NCBI GenBank assembly: GCA_963575745.1
Contig: CAUYUJ010012525.1
Span: forward strand, 124,969 to 169,968
Direction of reading: 5' to 3'
Source: Prorocentrum cordatum
Taxonomy: Eukaryota; Sar; Dinophyceae; Prorocentrales; Prorocentraceae
DNA: 45,000 nt
Every line of letters begins with the position of its first letter. The first letter of the stretch is position 1. Positions 23,262-32,705 of this stretch are shown here, piece by piece. The notes beneath the pieces are model-generated. The model made no database searches and was not told the DNA's origin. It saw only the letters and a list, made by a program, of their open reading frames with translations. A program made the translations under genes and the position numbers.

Positions 23262-23385
23262 CCTGGGAAAGGAGGGGAAGAGGAAGACAGCCACGACGAC
23301 AAACGAATGACGGGCTGAGGCGGTCCCTGGGAAAGGGGGGGAAGAGGACGACAGAGACGACGACAAACGAATGACGGAGATGACG
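23262..23385. repeat. 64-base tandem duplication
   Basis: CCTGGGAAAGG, then GGGGAAGAGGA, then GACGACAAACGAATGACGG starts at 23262 and again at 23326 with few changes. Confidence 0.75.
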
Positions 23386-26096
23386 ACTCGAACGGACGAA
23401 GCCCCTCACACACGCCGACAGGGTCGGGAGATTTTAATTCGCGGTCCCTCCTTCCCTGCAAGGTTGTTCAGGAGTGGCCACCACGACAAGTTGCTAGCCG
23501 CCCCAAATCCGCAAGCGAGGATACACTTGCGACGGGGCAGGGGAAGTGCGAGGAGGGGTGGACCATTCCTCGTAAGGGGGGAACGGGTGATTTCAAAACG
23601 TAATGCCTAGAGTGGTGGTGGGACTGTATCAAGGGCTGTACGACGGAACGCTCAGATTTCTCATATTCATGGTAGTGGTCATAGTGGGGACAATACTTTG
23701 TGGCAGGAAGAGTAATCGACACGTGATCAGTGATACTGGTCGTAATTGTTGCTAGTCGCGCGTGGGTCGCAACGGATCTTGTAGGAGCTTCGGTCGCATG
23801 CAAATTAAGCGTAGTTGTAGCCTCACGTTCGCAGATTCCGTATTAGGTATGCATTGATGATTGTATTCGCAGCATTGGCAACGACATCTGCATATCATAG
23901 TTAGAACCCTTGGTACTGCGCAGCGGTCGTCACCGCAGTAAAGGTGTTCGTGGCAGTGGCCTCAGTGGTGGTATTAACATTTGTAGATTCAGTATACGGA
24001 CAGTAGGGATACGAAAACGATCGTGCACATTCGCATTGATAGTAGGGATGGGAGCGCTGGAGGGCCAGTGGACTGGGAGTTGCTATGGGGGCCGGATTGA
24101 ATGCAAATGGGCGGAAGAGATCAAGACGGGATGTGGGGGGTTACGCCGGAGGAGGGGATTTGAAATGGGGAGGAGGAAGAGTGAGGAGGCAGCAAAGGAG
24201 GCGTGGGAGAAGATTATAGAAGAGGAAGCGGACGAACAAGACCGGCAGATTGGCCGATGAGGTGGGCTCGCGCGAAGGACCTGCGTGTTGCCGCCTGCTT
24301 TCACCACAGCGGGTGCAAGATGCACCCGCGCTGCGACTCCATACTCGGAGCTACCCCGGCTGCGCGGCAGGAAATAGCATTATGGCACTGTCCAATTCAA
24401 GATCAGGCTGACAACGGTAAGCATACGTTCGTTTGGGTGGCACATCTGGTCCGGGAAGCTCATCTCCAGGCTGTTACGCGCCGTGCGAGGCTACGAGCAG
24501 CGGTGCCAGAGCGTAGATCGACGCGACGTCGAAGCCGCCGAGCAAACGTAGGATGTGCAAGTCGCTGTTAAGACGCTGGCAATCTCCAGGTAGGCGGTAG
24601 GAAGCTGTGCGACATTCTGATGGGTGCCACCGTTCAGAGTTGTTTCCGGTCTGAAGTCCCGAGAGTCGTTGTTGTTTGACCAATGGTCGAAGGATGAGGA
24701 GAAGGGAGGAGGGAGGAAGGGAAGGACTGTCTCCAAAAAAACAGTTCACCAGCGTGCGGTCTCGCCGACCGGGAGGTGGCTGGAAGTAGGCCACGAGTCG
24801 ACGATGACGATGTCTCCAGCCTTCCTGTGGGGATCTCACAAGCGCGATCGCCGCGTTTCGATCCGTCGAGGCGCGCTCTGTCAGTACAGATGAAGTCCCA
24901 TTGAGTTGTTCATTTCATGGTGTTGTGGCCTTGATTTGGACACGCTCGGTTTTGGATGAGCTCATTCTGTTCTCTTCCCCCGCTTACTGTGAGCCCTCCG
25001 GGGCTTTGGCACGGGCCCGCGCCCTGCCCTCGGGCTGACGCTCCTTTCCTCGGGGGTGCCAGCCAGCGTCGGCGCACTGCCGTCGGGCTTCGCCCTCCCC
25101 CCCTCCCTTCACCCCACCCCGTGAGGGGCGCGAAGATTTCCTCGCTTTGCCTGCAGGTCCTGGCGCTACGTGGGCAAGCAGCGAGTCTGCCGGTGCTCCC
25201 CGCACCTCGGCCTCCAGGCCACGCCTCCGCAGACTGCCCGAAGACGATCCGTGATGAACAACGGCCGCGCGCAGGGAAGGGAGAGCGAGAGATCCGGAGC
25301 CCACGGACTGGAGAATCGAATCTCCAGGGATCGGAGATCATCTCAGCGTGAGCCTTCGCGACCCGTGCCCGAGAGGTGCCCTCCTCCATCGCGGTGGCCG
25401 CGCGAGGGCGCGAATGCAGGGGCGCGGTGGCCGCGAGGTCGAGGCGCGCGAGGCCGGGCGCCCCGGTGTGCAGTGCCTTGCAGGTTCCAGCCTACTTTTT
25501 AGCCTTGATCGCCAGAACTAATTTCGAGCACCGAGAAAGTACCGAAACTGGAGGGGGCTTTCACGTGTCGGGCCCTGGGAGGCGACACTCGTCGTTCAAC
25601 ATTGTTTCGATACTTTTCTGGGAGCTCGATTTGTTTGTTCTGCGATGTGGTCCTTACGTGCGACGGGAGCAGCACAAGCCGGGGCCATGATATCTTTCCA
25701 GGTGTCACGGCCCCTGGTCCGCGCACATGCCTCGGGCCAATCTTTGCACACATCCCGCGCTTGGCCGCTCTTTGACGCCTCCCTCTTGGGCGCCCCCGAG
25801 CGTGGCCTTCCCCACGCCGCCGCGCCTCTCCTCGCCGCGCGCCCCGCGAGGTCATCGTCACGCCGTTCTCGTGGCTGGAGCAGCGGGGCCCTCGGGGCCC
25901 TGGGGCGGGGCGCGGGACTCATCGGAGGTGGATAGACCTCCTACCCTGACTCGTCGATTAAGGAATTGGCCGCTTTCGGTTCGCGAGAGGGCGTCGCGGC
26001 CGTCAATTTTGCGGGTCCAGGTCCGTCGGTTTCGGTCCCAGGCCGTTTTCACTAAGGGGAGGTTTACTAAAGGGAGGTTTGTCCACCGCCGACTCA
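23386..26096. other. Long region without a supported gene
   Basis: Mixed to GC-rich sequence. Several short overlapping frames exist on both strands (for example plus 23910-24260, minus 24474-24839, plus 24956-25351, minus 25499-25861). None has a recognisable domain or clear splice sites, and composition does not favour one strand. 24100-24250 is purine-rich on the plus strand. Confidence 0.35.
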
Positions 26097-26267
26097 AAGA
26101 AGACAACACGCCACAACCATAAACTTTTGGCGCTCCGCGCGGATCTCTTGGATGGGCGCCTGGGCCCCCCTGGCGCGCTCCGCGCGCTGGGGAGGGGGGG
26201 TCCAGCGCAGATCCAAGAAATCCGCGCGGAGCGCCGAAAGTTCATGGTTGTGGCGTCTTGTCTTCTT
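26097..26267. mobile_element. Foldback/MITE-like hairpin element, copy 1
   Basis: Two 57-base arms, 26097-26153 and 26211-26267, are inverted copies with only four mismatches. Each includes GCCACAACCAT, then GGCGCTCCGCGCGGAT. The 57-base centre contains CCCCCCTGGCGCGC and GGAGGGGGGGTCCAGCGC, themselves partly complementary. The transcript would fold into a near-perfect hairpin. A second member is at 44059-44213. Confidence 0.85.
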
Positions 26268-26293
26268 CTAGGGGCGGCCTCGCATCTCACCGA

Positions 26294-26438
26294 GCGCGTT
26301 CCACTACTCGCGAAGTGCCTACTCGCAAACGTCCCGAACACACACACATGACTGCTTCGATGTCATGGATCGTAAGTCCCCCGCGGCAGGGCCAGGCCAT
26401 TGGCGAGTAGTTGTTGCTTTGCGAGTAGTGGAACGCGC
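26294..26438. repeat. 18-base perfect inverted repeat
   Basis: GCGCGTTCCACTACTCGC at 26294-26311 is exactly inverted at 26421-26438. A second partial match (CTACTCGC and GCGAGTAG) lies inside the arms. The loop is about 109 bases. It starts 27 bases beyond the hairpin element. Confidence 0.8.
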
Positions 26439-26504
26439 TTGTCTAGCATCGCTGGCAAGGCAGGGGAAATGGGGAGTAGGTCAGGGGGGGATCGAAGAAG
26501 AAAG

Positions 26505-26632
26505 GCGCCACAAGCCTAAACTTTCGAAGGTTCGCTGGGCCTCCTCTGGCGGCGCCTCCTGCGCGCAAGGGAGACGGCTCCAGCGCCGACCCACGAAACC
26601 CGTGCGGACTTCCGACAATTCATGTTGATGCA
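26505..26632. mobile_element. Decayed copy of the hairpin element
   Basis: It keeps the order of copy 1: CGCCACAAGCCTAAACTTTCG, a centre with GGCGGCGCCTCC and GCTCCAGCGC, then ACGAAACCCGTGCGGACTTCCG and CATGTTG. The arms have many mismatches. Membership rests on the shared core and order. Confidence 0.5.
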
Positions 26633-26699
26633 GATGTTCGACGGCGGAGCGGAGGGCAGTGAGGATGAGGAAGGGAGGGAAGGAGTCTGATGAGGAGGG

Positions 26700-26740
26700 T
26701 GACGAGGAGGAGGAGGAGGAGGAGGAGGAGGAGGAGGGGT
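26700..26740. repeat. GAG microsatellite
   Basis: A run of GAG units of about 35 bases after GGTGAC. Confidence 0.9.
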
Positions 26741-26900
26741 TGCCCTTCCTCTCGTCCTGCTCCCTGTCTGTCTGCACCTGCTTCACTTCTGCCCACCGCC
26801 GGTGACCACTGGAGCGGTGCACCTGGCACGAGTTTGATCGCCCCCCCCAGGGCCGACCAGCCCGGGGGATGGTGGGGGGCCGCGTGCGGAGAACCTTCGG

Positions 26901-27104
26901 TCCATCAGGAGTCAGGAATCAGGAGGAGACGGGAGGCAGGGTGCAGGTGAGGCAGGGAGAGCAGCGGGGTGCCAGAGGAGCCAGGAGGAGGAGAACCTCC
27001 AGTCCATCAGGAGTCAGGAAGCAGGAGGAGACGGGAGGCAGGGTGCAGGTGAGGCAGGGAGAGCAGCGGGGTGCCAGAGGAGGCAGGAGGAGGAAGCACT
27101 TGCG
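26901..27104. repeat. 102-base tandem duplication
   Basis: Two consecutive copies starting TCCATCAGGAGTCAGGA at 26901 and 27003 are nearly identical. The period is 34 codons exactly, so both a plus frame (26869-27153) and a minus frame (26919-27191) stay open through it. Which, if either, is translated is unclear. Confidence 0.9.
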
Positions 27105-27423
27105 TCGGGGAGGCCTCTCGGAGGACGCCTTGGACCAGTTGCTGTCGGTCTGACAGCCTGTCGGCAGACACCAGGACCGGGACCCCTGCAAGAGGGCAGC
27201 CTACGGCCAATCCCGTAATTGCCACAGGCAAGCGACGGGGGATGGGCTGCTGTGGCCGTGCACGCCTGTTGGCAGCCCGAGGCTCCAGCGTCCTCACCTC
27301 GCTCGTGGCCGAGCAGGCTCGCCACCTGCGCGCCCCAGAGCAGCGGCAGCGGGCGCACAGGAGAGGTACTGCCCGAACCTGCGGCGACTCGATTTCTTCG
27401 TCGTCTTCTGCTTCCTCTTCTTC

Positions 27424-27660
27424 TCATTCGTATTCGTCTTCTTCTTCGCAAACAGCTGGGGCGCCCTCCGCTGTGGCCGACACCTTCATCCCGAGCCCGT
27501 CCATGGCGGGGGTGCCCTCGTTGTCGCCCTCCCGCGCGGTGGAGGGTCCACTCTTTTTGGCACCCTCGTCCTCGTCCTCGCCATGCTGGCTCGTCTGGCT
27601 TCTGTTTTGTTGATGCCAGCTGGGATGCGCTCTTGGCGGCTTTTCGGGTTCGGTGATCAC
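27424..27660 (-). CDS. Possible acidic low-complexity ORF
   Basis: A 78-codon minus-strand frame from ATG at 27660 to TGA at 27424. It has a mixed N-terminal part (MITEPEKPPRAHPSW), an acidic centre (HGEDEDEGAKKS) and an acidic end (CEEEDEYE) that is antisense to a TTC/GTC microsatellite. No domain is recognised. The plus strand has a longer competing frame ending in PCWLVWLLFC. Weakly supported. Confidence 0.2.
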   Translation of the reverse strand: MITEPEKPPRAHPSWHQQNRSQTSQHGEDEDEGAKKSGPSTAREGDNEGTPAMDGLGMKVSATAEGAPAVCEEEDEYE

Positions 27661-28080
27661 CTAACCCCTAAACTGCTTTCAGAAGTTGGGTTTGCCGAGG
27701 CATGTTGACGGGCCCGTCCTGAGGTTTGGCGGTCCAGTTCATGTCGGAAGTTTGCAGCGGGAGCTCGCGTCAGATTTCAGATTGGGTCCCGTCATTTCTC
27801 CCACGGACCCGTCAGGCCATTTCGAGTCCTTCGTGTTCGAGTCTTATCCGGTAGCAAACCATGGCAGCCTTTTATATCTTTGTAATTCAGTGACTAGTGT
27901 CGACTAGCGTTTAGTAGTCCCTGCGAGACAGCGCCAATATCGCGTCGATCGGCGACGATTCGCGTCGATGCAAACGAATACGTAGCACCCCGCAATTGCG
28001 GATAAGAGTGAGGGGGCGGGCGCGGGCGACGCGGGCGTCGTCGAGCCGGCACACCTCGTGGCTCCCACCTTCCCTGTCGA
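27661..28080. other. Spacer, no gene seen
   Basis: Mixed sequence. A 73-codon plus frame (27686-27907) and its antisense are both possible, and neither is recognisable. Confidence 0.35.
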
Positions 28081-28082
28081 TG

Positions 28083-28465
28083 GCGCTCTCCTCCTCCTCC
28101 TCCTCCTCCTCCTCCTCCTCCTCCTCGTCCTCGTCCTCGTCCTCGTCGTCATCGTCATCGTCATCGTCATCCTCCTCCTCCACCTCGTCCTCCTCCTCCT
28201 CCTCTTCTTCCTCGTCCTCCCTCTTCCCCCCTCGTCCTTCCATCATCGTCCTCCCATTGTCGTCCACCCCCTCATCGGCCTCCATCATCGTCCTCCCACT
28301 GTCGTCCATAATCATCCTCCTCCCCCTCCTCCCCCTCTTCCCCCTCCTCGTCCTCCTCCTCCCCCGCCTCCCCCTCCTCCCCCTCCTCGCCCTCCTGCTT
28401 CTCCTCCTCCTCCTCCTCCTCCTCCTCCTCCTCCTCCTCCTCCTCCTCCTCCTCCTCTTTCTCCA
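28083..28465. repeat. CTC/TCC microsatellite with GTCATC interruptions
   Basis: Long runs of CTC on plus with CTCGTC and GTCATC segments (28125-28185) and CCTCCCCC segments. A short direct repeat CATCATCGTCCTCCCA occurs at about 28242 and 28283. It lies just left of a 28573-28651 block resembling the introner end. Confidence 0.9.
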
Positions 28466-28572
28466 CATTCTCCTTACATCCTCTCTTCTTTCGCGTCCTC
28501 CTCGTCCCCTGTTTACTCCTCCTGCCTCCCCCTCCTTTCCCAAGATAACGGCAACGCAATCTTTTTTCCACT

Positions 28573-28651
28573 TTATGCTCCCCGACTTCTCTGATCAAGG
28601 CAACTCGCCAGGGCAAAGTTGCTGGACGGGCTGGTGTGGATGCGCGGGGCT
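28573..28651 (-). mobile_element. Degenerate introner end, copy F remnant
   Basis: The plus strand reads CTCTGATCAAGGCAACTCGCC, then GGACGGGCTGGTGTGGATGCGC, then GGCTTGAAG. This matches in order and spacing the left ends of copies B-D (GATCACCTCAACTCGC, GATGGGCTGGTGGGGACACGC, GAAGCGTCAA). The adjacent CTC tract also fits. The opposite terminal repeat was not found, so this is a truncated or decayed copy. Confidence 0.5.
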
Positions 28652-28699
28652 TGAAGAGGTCGTTGCGGGCTCAGACGGCATGCAAAAATCCGCCGCCGC

Positions 28700-29110
28700 G
28701 CTTGTGCGGCATTGGTTTGTTCAGTGAACGTGGTTTGGGTCGCGGGTGGGTCGCGGGCTTTCCACCTCCACCTGGAAGGAATGCAAAAGCAGCCCGCCGC
28801 AGGCGCCGAAAAAATTGGTTTGTACACTGAACGTGGAATGGGTCGCGGGTGGGCCGCGGGTTCTCCACCGGGAACGAATGCAAAAGATGCCCGCCGCAGG
28901 CGCCGAACAAATTGGTTTGTACCCTGAACGTGGTCGCGGGTGGGCCGCGGGCTCTCCACCTGAAACGAATGCAAAAGATGCCCGCCGCAGGCGCCGAAAA
29001 ATGTGGTTTGTACCCTGAACGTGGTTTGGGTCGCGGGTTGGTCGCGAGTTGGTCGCGGGGTGGGTCGCGGGCTCTCCACCTGGAAGGAATGCAAAAAAAG
29101 CTCGCCGCGG
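28700..29110. repeat. ~97-base tandem repeat, about four units
   Basis: The phrase TTGGTTTGTNCNCTGAACGTGG (four exact-order copies near 28712, 28814, 28911 and 29004) is followed each time by GGTCGCGGGTGGG, TCCACC, AATGCAAAA and CGCCGCAGGCGCCGAAAA. Spacings are 103, 97 and 92 bases. Frames through it on both strands are repetitive and not taken as genes. Confidence 0.85.
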
Positions 29111-29113
29111 GCG

Positions 29114-29160
29114 CCGAAAATGGTGGTTTTCACCTTCAAGGTGAAAACCACCATTTTCGG
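29114..29160. repeat. Perfect 47-base palindrome
   Basis: A 23-base arm (29114-29136, CCGAAAATGG... ending CACCTT) is followed by one base and its exact reverse complement (29138-29160). It sits exactly where the 97-base repeats end and the GGGTGGGTCGC array begins. Confidence 0.95.
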
Positions 29161-29440
29161 TCGCGGGGTCGCGGGTGGGTCGCGGTGGGTCGCGGGGTGG
29201 GCAGCGGGCGGTCGCGGGTGGGTCGCGGGTGGGTCGCGGGTGGGTCGCGGGTGGGTCGCGGGTGGGTCGCGGGGTCGCGGGGTGGGTCGCGGGTGGGTCG
29301 CGGGTCGGGTGGGTCGCGGGGTGGGTCGCGGGGTGGGTCGCGGGGTGGGTCGCGGGTCGCGGGTGGGTCGCGGGTGGGTCGCGGGGTGGGTCGCGGAGTG
29401 GGTCGCGGGTGGGTCACGGGGCGGGTTGCGGGTGGGACGA
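29161..29440. repeat. GGGTGGGTCGCG array
   Basis: About 280 bases of GGGTGGGTCGCG/GGGGTCGCG units. G-triplets are closely spaced on the plus strand, so G-quadruplexes are plausible. Minus frames read Pro-Thr-Arg-Asp-Pro repeats. Confidence 0.95.
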
Positions 29441-29445
29441 CGACA

Positions 29446-29530
29446 ACAAACAACAATAACAACAACAACAACAACAACACCAACAACAACAACAACAACA
29501 ACAACAAACAACAACAACAACAACAACGAT
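29446..29530. repeat. AAC microsatellite
   Basis: About 28 AAC units with two CAAA breaks; plus frames read poly-Asn, poly-Gln or poly-Thr. Confidence 0.95.
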
Positions 29531-29649
29531 AATCCGCACCGCGGAATCCCACTTCAGCCACGCACCCAGGGACAGTGAATGACCGTTCGGCCCCCTCACT
29601 CTGATCATTGTGACGCTGATGCTGGTAGTGACGGGCATGAGGCAACACT

Positions 29650-29765
29650 AGTGATGACGGTCGGGATGAGGCTGACGATGATGATGGTGATGACGGTGTT
29701 GACGACAACGGTGATGACGGTGATGACGGCGATGACGGCGATGACGGTGAGGATGAGGATAACAA
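29650..29765. repeat. GATGACGGT microsatellite
   Basis: Imperfect repeats of GATGACGGTGATGACGGC, with a period of 9 bases in the best part (29700-29750). Confidence 0.85.
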
Positions 29766-29829
29766 AGGCGAAGATGAGATGCTTTCGGGCACAGACTTGC
29801 ATGCATGCATGCCGGTCTGAGTTGCCACA

Positions 29830-30224
29830 AATGGCTCGTCATCTATCGTACCCCAATTCTTCTAACACAGAGGAGTTGCAGGTGCGTGCAAGGAGGGGAT
29901 TTGGGTCGGGAGGGTGTATGGCACCATCGCTTGCGCAACTTAGGTCCTTCTCCTCTCCCTCCCCTCCTCCCCCCCCTCCTCTACCCCCCCTTTTCCCACT
30001 CTATCTATTATCATTTTGTCTTTCTCTCTCTCTCACTCTCTCTCTCTCTCTCTCTCCCAAGGTGGACTCCGCGATCCAGGTGGCTGGGCGGCTACAGGAC
30101 AGACCCCGCCGCCGCGACCCTGTGCCCTTTGGCCATCCGGACGGGGCAAGGGGAGCAGGGTGTCGGGCGTTGCGTAACAGGGGTAAAGAGCGGTGCACAT
30201 GTTCTGCCCCAGTGGGGCCCTGAA
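29830..30224. other. Spacer with CT microsatellite, no gene
   Basis: 30019-30057 is a CT run. The rest is C-rich mixed sequence with overlapping short frames on both strands and no recognisable exon. Confidence 0.4.
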
Positions 30225-30378
30225 GGGGCCAATACTGGCACGAAAGGTGCACGTTCCCCCCCACCCCACCCCATTCATTGCCCCCACTGAAGCAAATCCC
30301 GAGGGAGGGAACATCGGGGACATTACGCAAGCGGATGTGGGGGGGTACGTGCACCCTTCGTGCCACTATTTGACCCCA
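30225..30378. repeat. Inverted-repeat element
   Basis: GGCACGAAAGGTGCACGTTC plus a C-run at about 30237-30263 is inverted at about 30338-30363 (G-run, then GTACGTGCACCCTTCGTGCC), with two mismatches in 26. Weaker complementarity continues outward for about 15 bases. It looks like a small foldback element. Confidence 0.7.
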
Positions 30379-30379
30379 A

Positions 30380-31170
30380 GGGGCCACATCTAGGGCCACT
30401 TTAGGGACCCTCTATGGCACAAACAAGATCCTCCTTTCTTCGCTCCCCCTCTCATCGCCCCCTCGTTACGCAACGCCCGAGGGATGGAAGAAAGGTGACG
30501 TGACGCAAACATGTTCTTGAGCGTGTCTCTGTTTTTCAAGGGCCGCGCCCCCACCCCGCGCACGCGGGGGGGTAAAGATGGCGGAGGGAGGACTGTTTGA
30601 TGCCGAGGAGGTGTCACGAAGGACGCTGAATGCAGCGGATCTCGGCTCTGCCGCCATAGGCCAGGGGGGTGTTTCGTAAGCGGGCAGGTGGGAGCGATAA
30701 CGTGCGCAAGCGACGTTCGCATGTCTTGCAGGAGCAGCACAGTTTACTCGACGCTTCAATGTATTGAGGTACGGTCGTTGCAACGGGCGGGAACCAGCAG
30801 AAAGAGCAGGTGGCTCTCAGAAGGGGCGGGCCTTGTGAAAACCGTGCTTTGGTCACATTTCAGGACGAGTCCTCCCAGAGGGGTACCCCAACTCTCCCCC
30901 CTTGTGTCTGTCGCGAGAGGAAGAGGACTGAGGAGGGGATGGAGGAGGCGGCGGGAACGTAGGAGCAAGAAGAGGATAACATGACGCTTCAGCGGATTGA
31001 CCGCTCAAGGGCATGGCGTAGAGAACAGGAGGATCACAGGAGGACGACGATGACGACGAGGATGCAGAGGAGAATTGTGTCACACCCCCCCCAGATGGGT
31101 ACGGATGTGGGCGCGAGAACCGAAACGAGCACCAGTACGGACCGAAAGTCCACCACAGGGCCGAACAGTT
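30380..31170. other. Spacer, no supported gene
   Basis: A phrase at 30476-30512 (CGAGGGATGGAAGAAAGGTG, then ACGCAAACATG) echoes 30300-30336 inside the inverted-repeat element. Overlapping short frames on both strands are not recognisable. Confidence 0.35.
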
Positions 31171-31174
31171 GGCT

Positions 31175-31290
31175 CATCTGATGCCCGAAAAGCGTCTCGC
31201 TACACTGTTGCAACACACCCGAAGATGGATGTATTGACTTATTTGATTCCTGAAGAGCGTCTCGCTACACGTTTCCAACAAACTGTCGGA
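31175..31290 (+). repeat. Two ~65-base diverged direct repeats with protein-like reading
   Basis: The first copy reads LMPEKRLATLLQHTRRWM and the second LIPEERLATRFQQTVGCR on the plus strand, in different frames. They share GAAnAGCGTCTCGCTACAC at DNA level. This suggests a duplicated coding fragment, now broken. Confidence 0.45.
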
Positions 31291-31424
31291 TGCAGGCGCC
31301 AACATAATAAGTCGAGATAGCCAGACGTCTCATATTTTAGTTTACCCCGTCATTTGCGAGTTGGCCGAGCGATTCTGTGGGTGAGGATTTCTGCGAGACC
31401 AATATGATATGACATGTATGTGTG

Positions 31425-31490
31425 TTTGTACGTATATATATATATATATGCACATACACATGTGTATATATATGTACATCTGTCTGTACA
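31425..31490. repeat. TA/CATA microsatellite
   Basis: ACGTATATATATATATATGC, then ACATACACATGTGTATATAT and ATGTACAT: AT-rich and partly palindromic, unlike its GC-rich surroundings. Confidence 0.85.
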
Positions 31491-31540
31491 TATCTCCCTT
31501 TTTAGTGTTCTGGCGCCCGGGTCGTCCCGCGCATTATTTG

Positions 31541-31683
31541 TCACGTATTACTCGTATCACTCGTCCCATCACTCTTTAAATTTCAAATATTACTCGTATC
31601 GCTCGTAGAAAGAATCTCATATTCTTGAACACCTTTAGTGGAAAATAAGGAGTGATGGGACGAGCGATACGAGTAATACGTGA
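31541..31683. mobile_element. Hairpin element with 34-base arms
   Basis: TCACGTATTACTCGTATCAC, then TCGTCCCATCACTC at 31541-31574, is inverted at 31650-31683 with one mismatch. The 75-base centre holds a third direct copy of the motif (TATTACTCGTATCGCTCGT, near 31588). It is probably a MITE or foldback repeat. No clear target duplication was identified. Confidence 0.75.
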
Positions 31684-31689
31684 AAGATA

Positions 31690-31870
31690 GGGTGGGATGC
31701 GCGAGGCGCCTCCGGGGGGGTCCCGGGGCCGTTGGTTAGACATAACAACATGCAGCCGCTTTGGCCGTTTCTTACTTGGCGCCCGGACGTCGTCGTCGTT
31801 GTCAGTCGGCCGCCGCCGTGGTTCGTCGTCAGAGTCGAACAGCAAAGTGTCAAGCTCGATTTGCCCCTGT
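31690..31870 (-). CDS. Possible exon with acidic patch and nuclear-localisation-like motif
   Basis: A minus-strand frame opens after GTCAGACAG near 31870. It reads an acidic/Arg segment (LLFDSDDEPRRRPTDNDDD), then a basic cluster APSKKRPKRLHVV resembling a nuclear localisation signal. The frame then runs into the hairpin element at 31683. Plus-strand frames overlap it. Suggestive only. Confidence 0.25.
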
Positions 31871-32070
31871 CTGACTCAATCCAGGGTAAGTCCACGGTTG
31901 ACGGCTTGATTTTCGCAGTGATTGAGATGACTCCTCCCCGGTCTTCCCCTCGAGCATTTCCCCGTGCACCTCTTCCTTTATTTTTGCGCCCCAATCACTT
32001 CGAGGGTAGCCACTCGCCGGGCAAGTTTCGGAACAAATTAGCGAACACTCGTGCCACATTCATCTGTCAA

Positions 32071-32177
32071 CGGCCCCCCCTCCCCCCAATATTCAATGTT
32101 GGCGGTGGGTCCGATGACATGCACTTCGACCGCAGTCTCCCCCGCGCGTGCCAACATTGAGTTTGGGGGGGAGGGCG
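32071..32177. repeat. Inverted repeat, ~30-base arms
   Basis: A C-rich arm ending AATATTCAATGTTGGC (32071-32103) is inverted at 32150-32177 (GCCAACATTGAGTTT and a G-run), with one indel and a few mismatches. Confidence 0.7.
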
Positions 32178-32367
32178 AGTGTTCAGTAATTGTTTCCCTC
32201 TACTGGATGTTCACCTTTTCGGGGTTCGCAGGCTCGTTTTTTGCCCGGGGGCCATGGAGTGACCGAGGATGCGAGGCCGAGCCCCCAGGGAGGGGTCGAG
32301 AGCCTGTTGAGCCCCCGCGGCGAGACAAACTCATGGCGTTAGACGGAGAGAGACGATTCGAAGGATC

Positions 32368-32520
32368 AACCTCCTCCTCCTCCTCCTCCTCCTCCTCCTC
32401 TTCCTCGTCCTCTTCCGCTTCCTCCTCCTCCTCCAGCTCCTCCTCCTCCTCCTCCTCTTCCTCGTCCTCCTCGGAGTTTTCTCCTCCTCCTCCTCCTCTT
32501 CCTCCTCTTCCTCCTCTAAT
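32368..32520. repeat. TCC microsatellite
   Basis: Runs of TCC with TCTTCCTCG breaks; the plus frame through it (32051-32752) reads poly-Ser and is not accepted as a gene. Confidence 0.9.
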
Positions 32521-32608
32521 TCACGGCGCTAGACGGGTCAACCCAAGGGGCGCGAAGATGACCGCGTTTCGCCCCTCGCGGCCCGGGCCGCCAAGCTGGC
32601 CTTTTCCA

Positions 32609-32630
32609 GCCGTCGTCATTTGGGCTCAAG
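32609..32630 (+). other. Relic-like dinoflagellate spliced-leader sequence
   Basis: Over 22 bases this matches the conserved dinoflagellate spliced leader (D-CCGTAGCCATTTTGGCTCAAG) at all but three positions, ending in GGGCTCAAG where the leader has TGGCTCAAG. In dinoflagellates such relics mark retroposed copies of trans-spliced mRNAs. No obvious intact gene follows on the plus strand: an ATG at 32664 opens only about 12 codons. Chance similarity is possible but unlikely at this length. Confidence 0.5.
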
Positions 32631-32705
32631 TCGTTGCCTCGAGCTCTCTGCTGGTCGCGCGCGGATGGCCCTGGCCGAGAGGTCGACGGCGCCCGGGCGT
32701 TAAGA

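Noticed and set aside
27996-28727. Poly-Ser and poly-Leu frames over the CTC tract
   Set aside because: Microsatellite by-product, open in several frames.
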